42,073 nt of DNA from Leifsonia sp. CL147 (GTDB lineage Bacteria > Actinomycetota > Actinomycetes > Actinomycetales > Microbacteriaceae): contig NZ_FOTM01000026.1 in NCBI RefSeq assembly GCF_900114565.1, forward strand, positions 1 to 42,073, given 5' to 3'. Position 1 is the stretch's first letter. Each line of letters begins with the position of its first letter. Of the stretch, positions 25,253 to 33,879 are shown piece after piece. Position numbers and translations under genes: made by a program. The notes under the pieces are model-generated. The model did not search any database and was not told the DNA's origin. It saw only the letters and a list, made by a program, of their open reading frames with translations.

Positions 25253-28200
25253 TCGTGGGCTCCGATCGAGAGGAGGATCTGGCCGGGCGCGACCTGATCG
25301 CCCGCCGACGCGTAGACGCCGGAGACGACGCCGTCGATGGGCGCCACGACCGGGGACTCCATCTTCATGGCCTCCAACGCCATGAGGCGGTCGCCGGCCC
25401 GGACGGGCGTGCCCGGCTCCACCGAGATCTGCCAGACCGTCGAGGTGAACGGCGCCGAGACCGGGATGGAGCCGTCGGGCACGACGATCTCGTCCACCGC
25501 CGCGGCGACCGCGGTCTGCTGCTGACGGTCGAACTCGCCCGACGCCCGCCACCGCGCCTTCTCGGCCTCGAACGCCGTCGTCTGACGCGCGCGGAACTCC
25601 GCGATCGAGTCGGCGTTCGCCGCGAGGAACGCCTCGTGCTCGGCGATCGCGAAGGTGCCGTCCACGGTCTCGACGTCGCCGCGTCCCGCATCCGTCTCGG
25701 CCCGGAGCTCCAGAAGTTCGTCCGCGCTGACCGGGTACCACTCGATCCGGTCGAAGAACCGCAGCGCCCACGGGCTCTCGGCGAACAGCCCGCCGCGGCG
25801 GAAGCGGTTCCAGACCTGGACCGTGCGGCCGACGAACTGGTAGCCGCCCGGTCCCTCCATGCCGTAGACGCAGAGGTACGCGCCGCCGATCCCGACCGAG
25901 TTCTCGGCGGTCCACGTCCGCGCCGGGTTGTACTTGGTCGTCACGAGCCGGTGCCGGGGATCCAGCGGCGTGGCCACCGGAGCCCCCAGGTAGACGTCGC
26001 CGAGCCCGAGCACCAGGTAGCTGGCATCGAAGACCGTGCGGTAGACGTCATCCACGGAGTCCAGGCCGTTGACCCGGCGGATGAACTCGATGTTGGAGGG
26101 TGTCCACGGCGCGTCGCTGCGCACACCGTTCATGTAGCGCTCGATGGCGAGGTGCGTGGCCGGGTCGTCCCACGAGAGGGGGAGGCGCACGGTCCGGGAG
26201 GGCACCACGAGCTCGGTCGTCGGCGGGATCTCGGCCTCGATCTCCCGCAGCAGCCCGGCCAGCGCCGTCGCCTTCAGCACGGAGGAGTCGGTGTGGATCT
26301 GGAGCGAGCGGATGCCGGGCGTCAGCTCCAGGACGCCCGGGGGCAGGTTCGACTGGAGGGTCGTCATCAGCGCGTGGATGCGCATCCGAAGTCCCAGGTC
26401 GAGGGTCATGTCGCCGTACTCGACGAGCACGTTGTCGTCCCCGTCGCGGCGGTAGGTGACGCTCGGCCGGGTGTCCGTCGCCTCCGACCGGCCGATCACG
26501 CCGTCGTCGCCGTCGCCGCCCGCGGAGCCGCCCGCCCCGCCGCCCGCGGAGAGGAGTGCCGTCGCGGCCCGCCGCTCGACGAGGGCCGCCGCGTCCGCCT
26601 CCCGGACGGGCACGAACCGGATCGTGTCGCCCGGCCGCAGCTGCCCGAGCTTCCACAGCTCGCCGCTCGCGACGACGGCGGGGCAGACGAACCCGCCGAG
26701 GGAGGGGCCGTCCGGCCCCAGGATGATGGGCGTGTCGCCCGTGAAGTCGATCGCCCCGACGGCATACGGGGTGTCGTGGATGTTCGAGGGATGGAGGCCC
26801 GCCTCCCCGCCGTCGTTGCGCGCCCATTCCGGCTGAGGGCCGATCAGCCGCACGCCCGTGCGGGCGGAGTTGTAATGGACCTCGTAATCCGTCGCGTAGA
26901 ACTCGTCGAGGTCGCGCCGGGTGAAGAACTCGGGGGCGCCGTGCGGTCCCTCGGTCACGCCGATCTGCCACGTGGAGGTGAGCGCCGGACGGCGGTCGAG
27001 CGGGGTCGGGCCCGGCACGGTGCTGAGCCGGGTGCCCGCCGGGAGCGCGGGATGCGGCGCATCCGAGTCCGGGGACCCGGGGCGCAGCACGTCGCCGGGG
27101 AGGAGCGCGCGGCCGGCATGTCCGCCGAACCCGCCGAGGGTGAAGGTGGAGGCGCTCCCCAAGTACAGGGGAACGTCGATGCCGCCGCGCACGGCGAGGT
27201 ACGTGCGCAAGCCCGGCCCGGCCGTCGCCCCGAGTTCGAGCGTCGAGCCGGCGGGGACAGCGATCGGCTCCCACAGCCCGACCGGCTCGCCGTCGAGGAG
27301 AGCCGGGATGGGCGCACCGGCGAGGGCGATGAGGGTCGGCGCCGTGAAGCGGAGCGTCGGGCCGGTTGCCGTGATCTCGAGGGCCGGCGCACCGGCCGGG
27401 TTGCCGACGGCGAGGTTCGCTTCGGAGAGCGAGACCGCATCCATCGGGCCGCTCGGGGGCACGCCGATCTGCCAGTAGCCGACCCGGCCGGGGAGGTCCT
27501 GCACGGTCGTCATCGCGCCCGCTTCGATCACCTCGATGCGGGGATCGGGGTCGGCGGTGACGTCGAGGGTCGACGTGGAGTGGGTGGCCGAGCGCAACGT
27601 CAGGTCGTCCGTCAGCGAGCGGAGCAGGCCGAGATTCGTGACGACTCCGTCGACGCGGCTCGCATCCAGTCCCTCCCGCAACAGGTCGAGCGCATCCTCG
27701 CGGGTCGGGCCGGCAGCGATCACCTTGGCGAGCATCGGGTCGTAGTACGGCGACACGTCGAGCCCGGTCTCGATCCAGCCGTCGACGCGCACGCCGCTCA
27801 GCGCAGGAGCGCCGAACCCCGGGAAGACGGCCTGCGTGACCAGCCCGGAGCTCGGGAGCCCGTGATTCGAGGGGTCCTCCGCGTAGACGCGCGCCTCGAA
27901 CGCCGATCCGGAGGCCTCGAAGGCCGTCGTGAAGATCGCCGGGTCGACTCCGTCGGCGCCGTCGCGGGCGAGCCGCAGCATGAGCTCGACGAGGTCGACG
28001 CCGTACGCCTCCTCCGTCACCGGGTGCTCGACCTGCAGGCGGGTGTTGACCTCCAGGAAGGACGCCTCCTCGCGCAGCGGGTCGTACACGAACTCGACGG
28101 TGCCGGCCGACCGGTAGTCCACGGAGGCGGCGAGCGCCTGCGCCGACTCGTGCAGCTGCCGCCGGATGCGATCGGGGAGCGCCGGCGCCGGCGCCTCCTC

Positions 28201-28920
28201 GATCACCTTCTGGTTGCGGCGCTGCAGGGAGCAGTCGCGGTCGCCGATGACGGCCACCCTCCCGTCGCCGGCGCCGAACAGCTGCACCTCGACGTGCCGC
28301 GCGGGTCGCACGAGCCGCTCGAGGAAGACGCCGGCCGAGCCGAAGTTCTTCTCGCCGAGCCGGGTGACCCGGTCGAATGCCTCGCGCACCTCCTCCACGG
28401 TGCTGCAGGCGTGCATGCCGATGCCGCCCCCGCCGCCGGTGGCCTTGAGCATGACCGGCAGGCCGATCCGCTCGGCGGCGGCGACGGCCTCGTCGGCGTC
28501 GACGAGCAGGCCCGTGCCCTCGAGCATCGGGACCCCGGCGAGGGATGCGAGCTCCCGGGCGGTGTGCTTCTGGCCGAAGGCGGCGATCTGGCCGGGGGTC
28601 GGCCCGATGAACGCGAGGCCCTCCTGTTCGACCCGCCGGGCGAAGTCCAGGTTCTCCGAGAGGAAGCCGTATCCCGGGTGGATGGCGCCGACGCCCAGGC
28701 GGCGGCAGGCCGCGAGGATCGCGTCGATGTCGAGGTACGACTCGCGTGCGGGCGCTGGTCCCAGCCGCACGGCCTCGTCCGCCTCACGGACGTGCGGGGC
28801 GGCCCGGTCCGCGTCGGAGTACACGGCGACCGTCCGGAGTCCCAGGTCGCGGGCGGTGCGGATGATCCGCCGGGCGATCTCGCCGCGGTTCGCGATCAGG
28901 ACGGTGTCGAAGGCGCTCAT
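25249..28920 (-). CDS. uca: Biotin-dependent urea/guanidine carboxylase
   Basis: A 1223-residue multidomain enzyme that carboxylates urea, or guanidine, with ATP and bicarbonate. In order: biotin carboxylase (VLIANRGEIARRI at the start, ATP-grasp loop GGGGIGM, EVNTRLQVEH near residue 290), then KipA- and KipI-like carboxyltransferase domains separated by a Gly/Ala/Asp-rich linker (AGGGAGGSAGGDGDDG), and a C-terminal biotin-carrier domain with biotinyl K1186 (LEAMKMESP). The ATG at 28920 shares ATGA with the preceding DUF1989 gene. The accompanying DUF1989 pair and APC permease are the signature of guanidine carboxylase clusters, where carboxyguanidine is made first; true urea carboxylase is the alternative. 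Confidence 0.94.
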   Translation of the reverse strand: MSAFDTVLIANRGEIARRIIRTARDLGLRTVAVYSDADRAAPHVREADEAVRLGPAPARESYLDIDAILAACRRLGVGAIHPGYGFLSENLDFARRVEQEGLAFIGPTPGQIAAFGQKHTARELASLAGVPMLEGTGLLVDADEAVAAAERIGLPVMLKATGGGGGIGMHACSTVEEVREAFDRVTRLGEKNFGSAGVFLERLVRPARHVEVQLFGAGDGRVAVIGDRDCSLQRRNQKVIEEAPAPALPDRIRRQLHESAQALAASVDYRSAGTVEFVYDPLREEASFLEVNTRLQVEHPVTEEAYGVDLVELMLRLARDGADGVDPAIFTTAFEASGSAFEARVYAEDPSNHGLPSSGLVTQAVFPGFGAPALSGVRVDGWIETGLDVSPYYDPMLAKVIAAGPTREDALDLLREGLDASRVDGVVTNLGLLRSLTDDLTLRSATHSTSTLDVTADPDPRIEVIEAGAMTTVQDLPGRVGYWQIGVPPSGPMDAVSLSEANLAVGNPAGAPALEITATGPTLRFTAPTLIALAGAPIPALLDGEPVGLWEPIAVPAGSTLELGATAGPGLRTYLAVRGGIDVPLYLGSASTFTLGGFGGHAGRALLPGDVLRPGSPDSDAPHPALPAGTRLSTVPGPTPLDRRPALTSTWQIGVTEGPHGAPEFFTRRDLDEFYATDYEVHYNSARTGVRLIGPQPEWARNDGGEAGLHPSNIHDTPYAVGAIDFTGDTPIILGPDGPSLGGFVCPAVVASGELWKLGQLRPGDTIRFVPVREADAAALVERRAATALLSAGGGAGGSAGGDGDDGVIGRSEATDTRPSVTYRRDGDDNVLVEYGDMTLDLGLRMRIHALMTTLQSNLPPGVLELTPGIRSLQIHTDSSVLKATALAGLLREIEAEIPPTTELVVPSRTVRLPLSWDDPATHLAIERYMNGVRSDAPWTPSNIEFIRRVNGLDSVDDVYRTVFDASYLVLGLGDVYLGAPVATPLDPRHRLVTTKYNPARTWTAENSVGIGGAYLCVYGMEGPGGYQFVGRTVQVWNRFRRGGLFAESPWALRFFDRIEWYPVSADELLELRAETDAGRGDVETVDGTFAIAEHEAFLAANADSIAEFRARQTTAFEAEKARWRASGEFDRQQQTAVAAAVDEIVVPDGSIPVSAPFTSTVWQISVEPGTPVRAGDRLMALEAMKMESPVVAPIDGVVSGVYASAGDQVAPGQILLSIGAHE

Positions 28921-29660
28921 GCGGCATCCGTTCCGGTGGTCGGTGCGGTGACGATCATCCGCAGCGGCGTGCAGTTGAAGTCGTTGCAGGGGTTGTTCAG
29001 CTGGGGGCAGTTGGAGACGATGACCAGCACATCCCGTTCGGCCCGGATCGCGACGCGCTTGCCCGGAGCCGAGAGCCCGTCCACGATCCCGAGAGCGCCG
29101 TCGGCCTCGACGGGCACGTTCATGAACCAGTTCAGGTTCGAGACGAGGTCGCGCGCGCCGAGACCGTACCGGGAGGCTTCGGCGAGGAAGTTCTCGCGGC
29201 AACCGTGCTGGTACTCGGTGTGCTGGCCGTAGCGGAGGGTGTTCGACTCCTTGGAGCACGCGCCGCCGATGGTGTCCTGGCGGTCGATCTCGTTGGCGAC
29301 CACCGTCATCAGCGGGTGTCCGAGGTTCGACCGGAGGACGGATCCCTCACGGATGTAGGCGTTGCCCTGCCAGGCGAGGGTGTCCGGCACCGAATAGCGC
29401 TCGTCCGTGTCGTGCGCGTCGTAGATCAGGCAGTCCGCCGATTGGTTGCCCCCGACATCCACGATGGTGAGGACATGACCGGCTGGGACGACCGCCGACC
29501 AGGGAGCGAGGGGAGCGACGGTGTCGTCCCGGACGACGGCTCCGGCGACGGCAGGGCCGGCCGGGTCGAGCACGGTCCCGTCGGCGAAGGGCGGAGCGAC
29601 GGGGACGGTCGTCCGGAGCGCGCGGTCGCCCGCGGTGCGGACGGTGGTGGTGATGGTCAT
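28917..29660 (-). CDS. DUF1989 urea carboxylase-associated protein 1 / carboxyguanidine deiminase subunit
   Basis: A 247-residue DUF1989 protein. Family positions seen: NQSADCLIYDAHD, SNLGHPLMTVV, GGACSKESNTLRYG, NLNWFMNVPVEADG and the Cys-rich NCPQLNNPCNDFNCTPLRM near the end. In characterised clusters, two such proteins together deiminate carboxyguanidine to allophanate, linking guanidine carboxylase to allophanate hydrolase. Start and stop are both in ATGA overlaps with neighbours, so the operon makes these subunits together. A longer frame (to 30260) is an antisense-free read-through of the neighbouring gene and is rejected. Confidence 0.9.
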   Translation of the reverse strand: MTITTTVRTAGDRALRTTVPVAPPFADGTVLDPAGPAVAGAVVRDDTVAPLAPWSAVVPAGHVLTIVDVGGNQSADCLIYDAHDTDERYSVPDTLAWQGNAYIREGSVLRSNLGHPLMTVVANEIDRQDTIGGACSKESNTLRYGQHTEYQHGCRENFLAEASRYGLGARDLVSNLNWFMNVPVEADGALGIVDGLSAPGKRVAIRAERDVLVIVSNCPQLNNPCNDFNCTPLRMIVTAPTTGTDAA

Positions 29661-30505
29661 AGTCCTCGCGCCTCCGCGTAGTCGATCGAGTTCAGGTAGG
29701 CACGGTTCACCTCGGGCGAGGAGGTGAACCGCGGGTCGTGCTCGCCGGTCGGCGCTCCCCGCAAAGCATGGATGCGCAGCGGCCCGACGACGTAGTCCGC
29801 TTGCGGGTCGAGTGGATGCGGCACGTTCGCAACCAGGATGAGGAGCGGCAGCTCCGCGATCAGCTCGACGAAGGTCCCGGGACCGGCCGAGCCGAGGAAC
29901 GTCAGAGCCCCGTCCTCCTCGACCCGCACGCCCTGGAAGAAGGAGACGCTGGGCGGGAGGTCCCGGGTCGTCAGCCCGTGCTTCGCCGCCGCGAGCGTGA
30001 ACAGGGCGCGCCCCGACGGTGAGGGCCCCTGCGGAGCGGACGATCCGTACTTCCGGGCCGAGAACGCATCCGTCGTCGTCCCGCAGAACGCGTCGTGCCG
30101 CCCGGACGTGTCCGCCGAGACCGTGGCGAGGATGCGCCCGTCGCCGGAGAGCAGCGGATGCCCCTCCCCGAGGTACGCCTGCCACGGGATCTTGAGCGTA
30201 TCGGCGACATTGAGCCGCTCCCACGGCTCCAGCGCGTTGTAGAGCACGACGTTGGCGCACGCGAGCCCGGTCGGATCGTCGAAGCGGATCCGCGTGCCCC
30301 GGGCGAGCACCTTGTGGGTGTAGCCCCCGGGCGCGACCGTCTCCGCCCAGGTGAGTGCGCCGGGGTCGACACCGTCGGGGATGTGCGGCGACGTCGACGC
30401 CGGCCGGAACGGCCGGTGCTCGGAGGTCAGGGCGGCCTGGGCCCGGGCGTCCGCCTGCGACGCGCGCACGCTGTCGGTCTGGTGGAGGTCGGCGAGGGAG
30501 GGCAT
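29657..30505 (-). CDS. DUF1989 urea carboxylase-associated protein 2 / carboxyguanidine deiminase subunit
   Basis: A 282-residue DUF1989 protein, the partner of the next gene. Seen: RFDDPTGLACANVVLYNALEP, ADTLKIPWQAYLGEGHPLLSG and DRHDAFCGTTT-like SGRHDAFCGTTTDAF, followed by SVSFFQGVRVEEDG. The conserved Cys and acidic positions parallel those of partner 1. First structural enzyme gene after the permease, 55 bases downstream of it, with an AGGAAA site. The paired presence of partners 1 and 2 is what distinguishes this cluster from a simple urea carboxylase/allophanate hydrolase pair. Confidence 0.9.
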   Translation of the reverse strand: MPSLADLHQTDSVRASQADARAQAALTSEHRPFRPASTSPHIPDGVDPGALTWAETVAPGGYTHKVLARGTRIRFDDPTGLACANVVLYNALEPWERLNVADTLKIPWQAYLGEGHPLLSGDGRILATVSADTSGRHDAFCGTTTDAFSARKYGSSAPQGPSPSGRALFTLAAAKHGLTTRDLPPSVSFFQGVRVEEDGALTFLGSAGPGTFVELIAELPLLILVANVPHPLDPQADYVVGPLRIHALRGAPTGEHDPRFTSSPEVNRAYLNSIDYAEARGL

Positions 30506-30560
30506 GGTGCGGGGTTTCCTATCCGTGCTGTCGATCAGGTGGTGCGCTTGGTGCGATGTG

Positions 30561-32153
30561 TCAGGCGAGCGACTCGGCGATCGAGCCTCCCGGCGCCGGC
30601 GTCTCCGCCACGACCGGCAGCTCGGCCGTCACCGGAAGGTGCCCCAGCTGGATCGCACCGTCGCGGGCACGGTTGCGCAGGTGCACGAGGTAGCCGGCCG
30701 CGAGGGTGGCGCCGATGAACAGCACCGCACTCCACTGCAGCCACCACGTCTTGCCGGTGAGGTCGTAGATCTCCGGGCGGGGCCAGGCGAGGTTGACGAT
30801 CATCCCGACCTGGTAGAGCACTGCCACGATGTTCAGCGGGATCCCCCAGCGGCCGAGCGTGAATGTCCGCTTGCCGCTCTCATCCACGCCGGACGGCATC
30901 CCGGCCCCGCCCTTCCGGAGCCGGGTGACGAGCAGAGGGACCGTCACGCCGAGGTAGGCGATGTAGAGCATGGCGATGCAGAGGCTGGAGAGAGCGGTGA
31001 AGATCGCGCTCTGGCCGAAGTTGAGCGCGAGGGCCAATGCAGCGCCGACGCCGACCACGATGCTGGTGGCGATCGGGGTCCCGGTGCGCGGCGACACCTT
31101 CGCGAGGGTGCGCCAGAACGGCAGGGAGCGCTCGCGCGCCATCGAGTACAGCATCCGGGAGCCGGAGGTCTGCACCGCGAGGGTGCAGGCGAACACCGCG
31201 ACGACCACGGCGACCAGGATGAGCCGGCCGAGCACCGGGCCCAGCCGTTCGGTGACGACCCAGGCGATGCCGCCGGCCGTGAGCTTCCCGTCCGTGAGGC
31301 TGGGCGCGGAGACGAGCGTCGCGACGATCAGCAGCGCACCGCCGAGTCCTGAGACGACGACCGCTCGCACGATGGTCTTCGGGATGGTGCGGCGCGGAGC
31401 ATGGGTCTCCTCGGCCAGTTCTCCGGCCGAGTCGAAGCCGACGAGGACGTAGGCCGCCATCAGCGAGGACGCCAGCCAGGCCCAGATGTACGGGTTGTCG
31501 CTCGGCGCCGCGCCCTGTGTCGTGAAGACGACGGACGCGCTCCGCCCGGGCAGCAGGAACAGCGCCACGACGACGACGGCCACGCCGATGATCTCCACGA
31601 GGACGCCGACGCTCGTCGTGATCGCCATCAGCCGCACGCTGACGATGTTCACCAGCGTGGTGATCGCGAGCAGGATGAGGCCGAGCACGACCGCGTTCTG
31701 GGCGCCGGTGGGCGAGGTGAGCGACGGGTCCGCGCCCGGCCCGCCGACGATCTGGAACCCGTCCCAGATCGAGGGGAGCACCGCCTGGACCGCGATCGCG
31801 GCGACGGCGACCGTCAGGATCTGGGCGATGATCATCACCCAGCCGGTGAACCAGCCGAACGTCGTCCCGGCCATCCGGCTCGACCACTGGAAGATCGCGC
31901 CGGAGATCGGCCAGCTCGCCGCGAGTTGGGCGAAGTTCAGGGCGACGAGCAGCTGGCCCGCGAAGACGAGGGGCCACGTCCAGAAGAACGCCGCCCCGCC
32001 GAAGCCGAAGCCGAGCCCGAAGAGCTGGAAGACCGTGGTGAGGATCGAGACGAAAGAGAAGCCCGCCGCGAACGACGAGAAGGAGCCGACACCGCGGCGC
32101 AGCTCCTGCGCGTAGCCCGACGGGGGAAGCGGTTGTGGATCGAGAGCACTCAT
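30561..32153 (-). CDS. APC-family permease, probable guanidine/urea-related importer
   Basis: A 530-residue amino acid/polyamine/organocation transporter with about 12 to 13 membrane helices. The first helix has the APC hallmark (SSFAAGFSFVSILTTVFQLFG), and SGAIFQWSSRMAGTTFGWFTGW and VGFDSAGELAEETHAPRRTIP are the conserved loops of the family's helix-2/3 and helix-6 regions. The ATG at 32153 is chosen for its GGAAGG ribosome site; the frame to 32183 begins with a TTG beside the operator. First gene of the nitrogen operon. Import of guanidine or a related cation follows from context only. Confidence 0.88.
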   Translation of the reverse strand: MSALDPQPLPPSGYAQELRRGVGSFSSFAAGFSFVSILTTVFQLFGLGFGFGGAAFFWTWPLVFAGQLLVALNFAQLAASWPISGAIFQWSSRMAGTTFGWFTGWVMIIAQILTVAVAAIAVQAVLPSIWDGFQIVGGPGADPSLTSPTGAQNAVVLGLILLAITTLVNIVSVRLMAITTSVGVLVEIIGVAVVVVALFLLPGRSASVVFTTQGAAPSDNPYIWAWLASSLMAAYVLVGFDSAGELAEETHAPRRTIPKTIVRAVVVSGLGGALLIVATLVSAPSLTDGKLTAGGIAWVVTERLGPVLGRLILVAVVVAVFACTLAVQTSGSRMLYSMARERSLPFWRTLAKVSPRTGTPIATSIVVGVGAALALALNFGQSAIFTALSSLCIAMLYIAYLGVTVPLLVTRLRKGGAGMPSGVDESGKRTFTLGRWGIPLNIVAVLYQVGMIVNLAWPRPEIYDLTGKTWWLQWSAVLFIGATLAAGYLVHLRNRARDGAIQLGHLPVTAELPVVAETPAPGGSIAESLA

Positions 32154-32184
32154 GGGAACACCTTCCGCAGGTGGAGCATCCAAT

Positions 32185-32202
32185 ACCTGTCAAGTGACAG
32201 GT
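32185..32202. promoter_or_regulatory. 18-bp inverted repeat, probable TetR operator of the urea/guanidine operon
   Basis: ACCTGTCA-AG-TGACAGGT has perfect 8-bp arms and a two-base centre, 32 bases upstream of the permease start. The gene list downstream ends in a TetR regulator, whose family binds sites of this size and symmetry. Confidence 0.72.
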
Positions 32203-32292
32203 GCGTTGATGCAATGCTCGATGCCCGCCGTTGCCCCCCGATTGCTCGCGTGTTAAGTTCAGGTTTCGTAGCATGCGATCGAGAGGACCTGC

Positions 32293-32616
32293 ATGACCGA
32301 CAGCCACGTACCATCGTTCGAGCTTCTCGCGGCCCAGCTGCTGGAGGACCCCGACCTGGATGTGTCGGTCACCGCGACCGGCCTCCACGTGCACGGGCGG
32401 CTCTTCGCCTACCTGGATGGGACCGAGCTCGCCGTCGACCTCCCGCCCCAGCGCGCCGACGACCTCGTCGAGCGTGGAGTCGCCACCTTCGTCGCGGCCG
32501 GGCGCAGCGAGGCGAAGGGCGCCTGGGTGCGCATCACCGACTCCCAGGACTGGCCGGAGCTCGCCGCTGAGGCGCACCAGTTCGTCGGGGAGCCCGCGGT
32601 CGGGAAGGACTCGTGA
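32293..32616 (+). CDS. Small TfoX/YjbR-like protein
   Basis: A 107-residue protein. The middle part (GRLFAYLDGTELAVDLPPQR, ADDLVERGVA, then KGAWVRI) resembles the strand-helix pattern of TfoX N-terminal-domain proteins, in which a short beta-sheet protein domain presents KLPxxRVDELVAxG. No enzyme residues are evident. The ATG at 32293 has a GAGAGGA site, and the stop shares GTGA with the following DUF2510 gene. Probably co-transcribed with it; function unknown. Confidence 0.75.
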   Translation: MTDSHVPSFELLAAQLLEDPDLDVSVTATGLHVHGRLFAYLDGTELAVDLPPQRADDLVERGVATFVAAGRSEAKGAWVRITDSQDWPELAAEAHQFVGEPAVGKDS

Positions 32617-33269
32617 CGCACGCGGGCGACGGTTCCGCGCCCGCGCCCGGCTGGTATCCGGACCCCTACGGCTCCGGAGTGCTCCGCTGGTGGGACGGTA
32701 TCCGGTGGAGCGAGCAGCTCGCTCCGGCGCCGTATCCCGGCGCGAGCTCCGGCGCACCGTACGTGACCCCCGAGCGCCGGCAGCTTCCGCCCGGCACCCC
32801 CGTCTACACGGTGTGGATCTGGCTGGTCGCTCTGCTGCCGCTGCTCGTCGGCATCGAGCTGTTCCTCATCCATCCTCAGTTGGGGTTCCGGGTGACACCA
32901 GACGGTTCCGCGGTCATGAACCGGGACCCGATCGCGATGCTCGGCGGCCCGATCTACTTCGTGGTCATCGCCTTCTCCTGGCTGCTGCAGGCCGCGATCG
33001 TGGTGTCCGCCTGGCTGGACTACCGCGAGTTGGGGCGCCGGGGCGTCGACCGTCCCTTCCACTGGGCGTGGGCGTTCCTCGCGACCGTCGCGTACCCGAT
33101 CGGCCGGACCGTCATCGTCCGCCGCGTCGCCGGTGGCCGCGGGGCCGCGCCCATGTGGGTCTCGATCGCCGTCGCCGCGGTGACGATCGTCCTCGCGATG
33201 ATCTGGTCCGCCATGCTGATCACCCAGATGCTCGACACAGTCATCCAGAACCTGCCCGTCGGCGCCTGA
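32613..33269 (+). CDS. DUF2510-containing membrane protein
   Basis: A 218-residue membrane protein. The N-terminus has a DUF2510 motif (APGWYPDPYGSGVLRWWDGIRWSEQ, about residues 11-35), a short WW-like domain frequent in actinobacterial membrane proteins. Helices lie at about 66-86, 112-133, 150-168 and 181-203. The GTG start overlaps the preceding stop by GTGA. Function unknown. The tRNA-Ser gene starts 70 bases after its stop. Confidence 0.85.
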   Translation: MTHAGDGSAPAPGWYPDPYGSGVLRWWDGIRWSEQLAPAPYPGASSGAPYVTPERRQLPPGTPVYTVWIWLVALLPLLVGIELFLIHPQLGFRVTPDGSAVMNRDPIAMLGGPIYFVVIAFSWLLQAAIVVSAWLDYRELGRRGVDRPFHWAWAFLATVAYPIGRTVIVRRVAGGRGAAPMWVSIAVAAVTIVLAMIWSAMLITQMLDTVIQNLPVGA

Positions 33270-33338
33270 CCGGCCGGATTCGGGTGGGCCGGGATCGTCC
33301 GTTATGATGGCTCTCGTGCGTCCGCTCGCGGTCGCGCT

Positions 33339-33430
33339 GGAGACGTCGCATAGTTCGGCCTAGTGCACCACCCTGCTAAGGTGGAGTCCCCGTAAGGGGA
33401 CCGAGGGTTCAAATCCCTCCGTCTCCGCCA
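33339..33430 (+). tRNA. tRNA-Ser (anticodon GCU), CCA encoded
   Basis: The 7-bp acceptor stem GGAGACG (33339-33345) pairs with CGTCTCC (33420-33426), then discriminator G and encoded CCA at 33427-33430. The anticodon stem is CCACC/GGTGG (33368-33372 with 33380-33384) with loop CTGCTAA and anticodon GCT at 33375-33377. The long variable arm (AGTCCCCGTAAGGGGACC) marks a serine tRNA, and the T-arm contains GGTTCAAATCC. A weak -10 (TATGAT, 33303-33308) precedes it. This gene is the integration site of the following island. Confidence 0.97.
33404..33429 (+). repeat. Left attachment site (attL), within the tRNA-Ser 3' end
   Basis: The last 26 bases of the tRNA before its final A are repeated exactly at 37461-37486. 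The repeat covers the T-arm and 3' acceptor strand, the part of a tRNA typically used by tyrosine integrases, and leaves the tRNA gene complete. Confidence 0.92.
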
Positions 33431-33879
33431 GTAAATATGCTGGTCAGGGTCACTTTCCAACCCCCCGACGGACCAGGATCCCCACAAAAGCCCCACAGTT
33501 CACGCCGTCTCCTCCGCTGGTTCATTGGGAAGCCAGTAAACCGCGGGCCCCACGACTGTGGGAAGTCGCTGTCAATGGATCGTCGCGTATGTCATCGAGT
33601 GGCAGCGGTGGCACGCGAATTGGAGGTCGGCGAACGGAGTAACCTCAGGCGCCCAGTGAGGTGACTGAATACTGCAATCGCCCAGGCGAATCCTTGAAGG
33701 TCCTTAAGCGAGGCGGCCGTTCTGTCCAACGCTCAAGGGGGATGGGCCTCGACCGTACTTGCTTAGTGCTGGCGAGTGGCAATCGCTTGGCCGCGTTTTC
33801 GCGGATCGCCCGCGGCTTCAGTGGCGATGCCGACGGTGGCGTCCGAGGCGGCTGCTATCTTCCGACATGGAGGGACCTA
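33431..33879 (+). other. Left end of the island, no convincing gene
   Basis: About 450 bases. It contains the CCCCACAAAA pair at 33480-33497. Two short frames (33437-33664 and a minus-strand frame 33302-33496 that runs through the tRNA) have no ribosome sites or recognisable content. Probably recombination-site flank and the promoter of the gene starting at 33880. Confidence 0.5.
33480..33497 (+). repeat. CCCCACAAAA pair near attL, candidate integrase arm site
   Basis: CCCCACAAAA-G-CCCCACA is two offset copies of one word with an 11-base period, 50 bases inside attL. Its near-identical counterpart is at 37351-37368, so both ends of the island carry the same doubled motif, as expected of integrase arm-binding sites. 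Confidence 0.5.

Noticed and set aside
23921-25297. Plus-strand frame opposite the allophanate hydrolase
   Set aside because: A shadow of the amidase-signature gene; no ribosome site or domain.
25255-29232. Very long plus-strand open frame opposite the urea/guanidine carboxylase gene
   Set aside because: Its translation is Arg/Asp/Gly-rich without recognisable domains; it is a high-GC shadow of the minus-strand gene, which has complete biotin carboxylase and carrier motifs.
32184-32292. Guanidine-I riboswitch in front of the permease
   Set aside because: The conserved core segments are not seen on the minus strand and the leader is too short; an inverted repeat is found instead.
33302-33496. 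Minus-strand ORF running through tRNA-Ser
   Set aside because: It is an antisense translation of the tRNA and att region; such frames recur in annotation at tRNA ends and have no support here.
33437-33664. 75-codon plus-strand frame at the left end of the island
   Set aside because: No ribosome site, no domain, and a composition with many Arg/Pro; probably non-coding flank.
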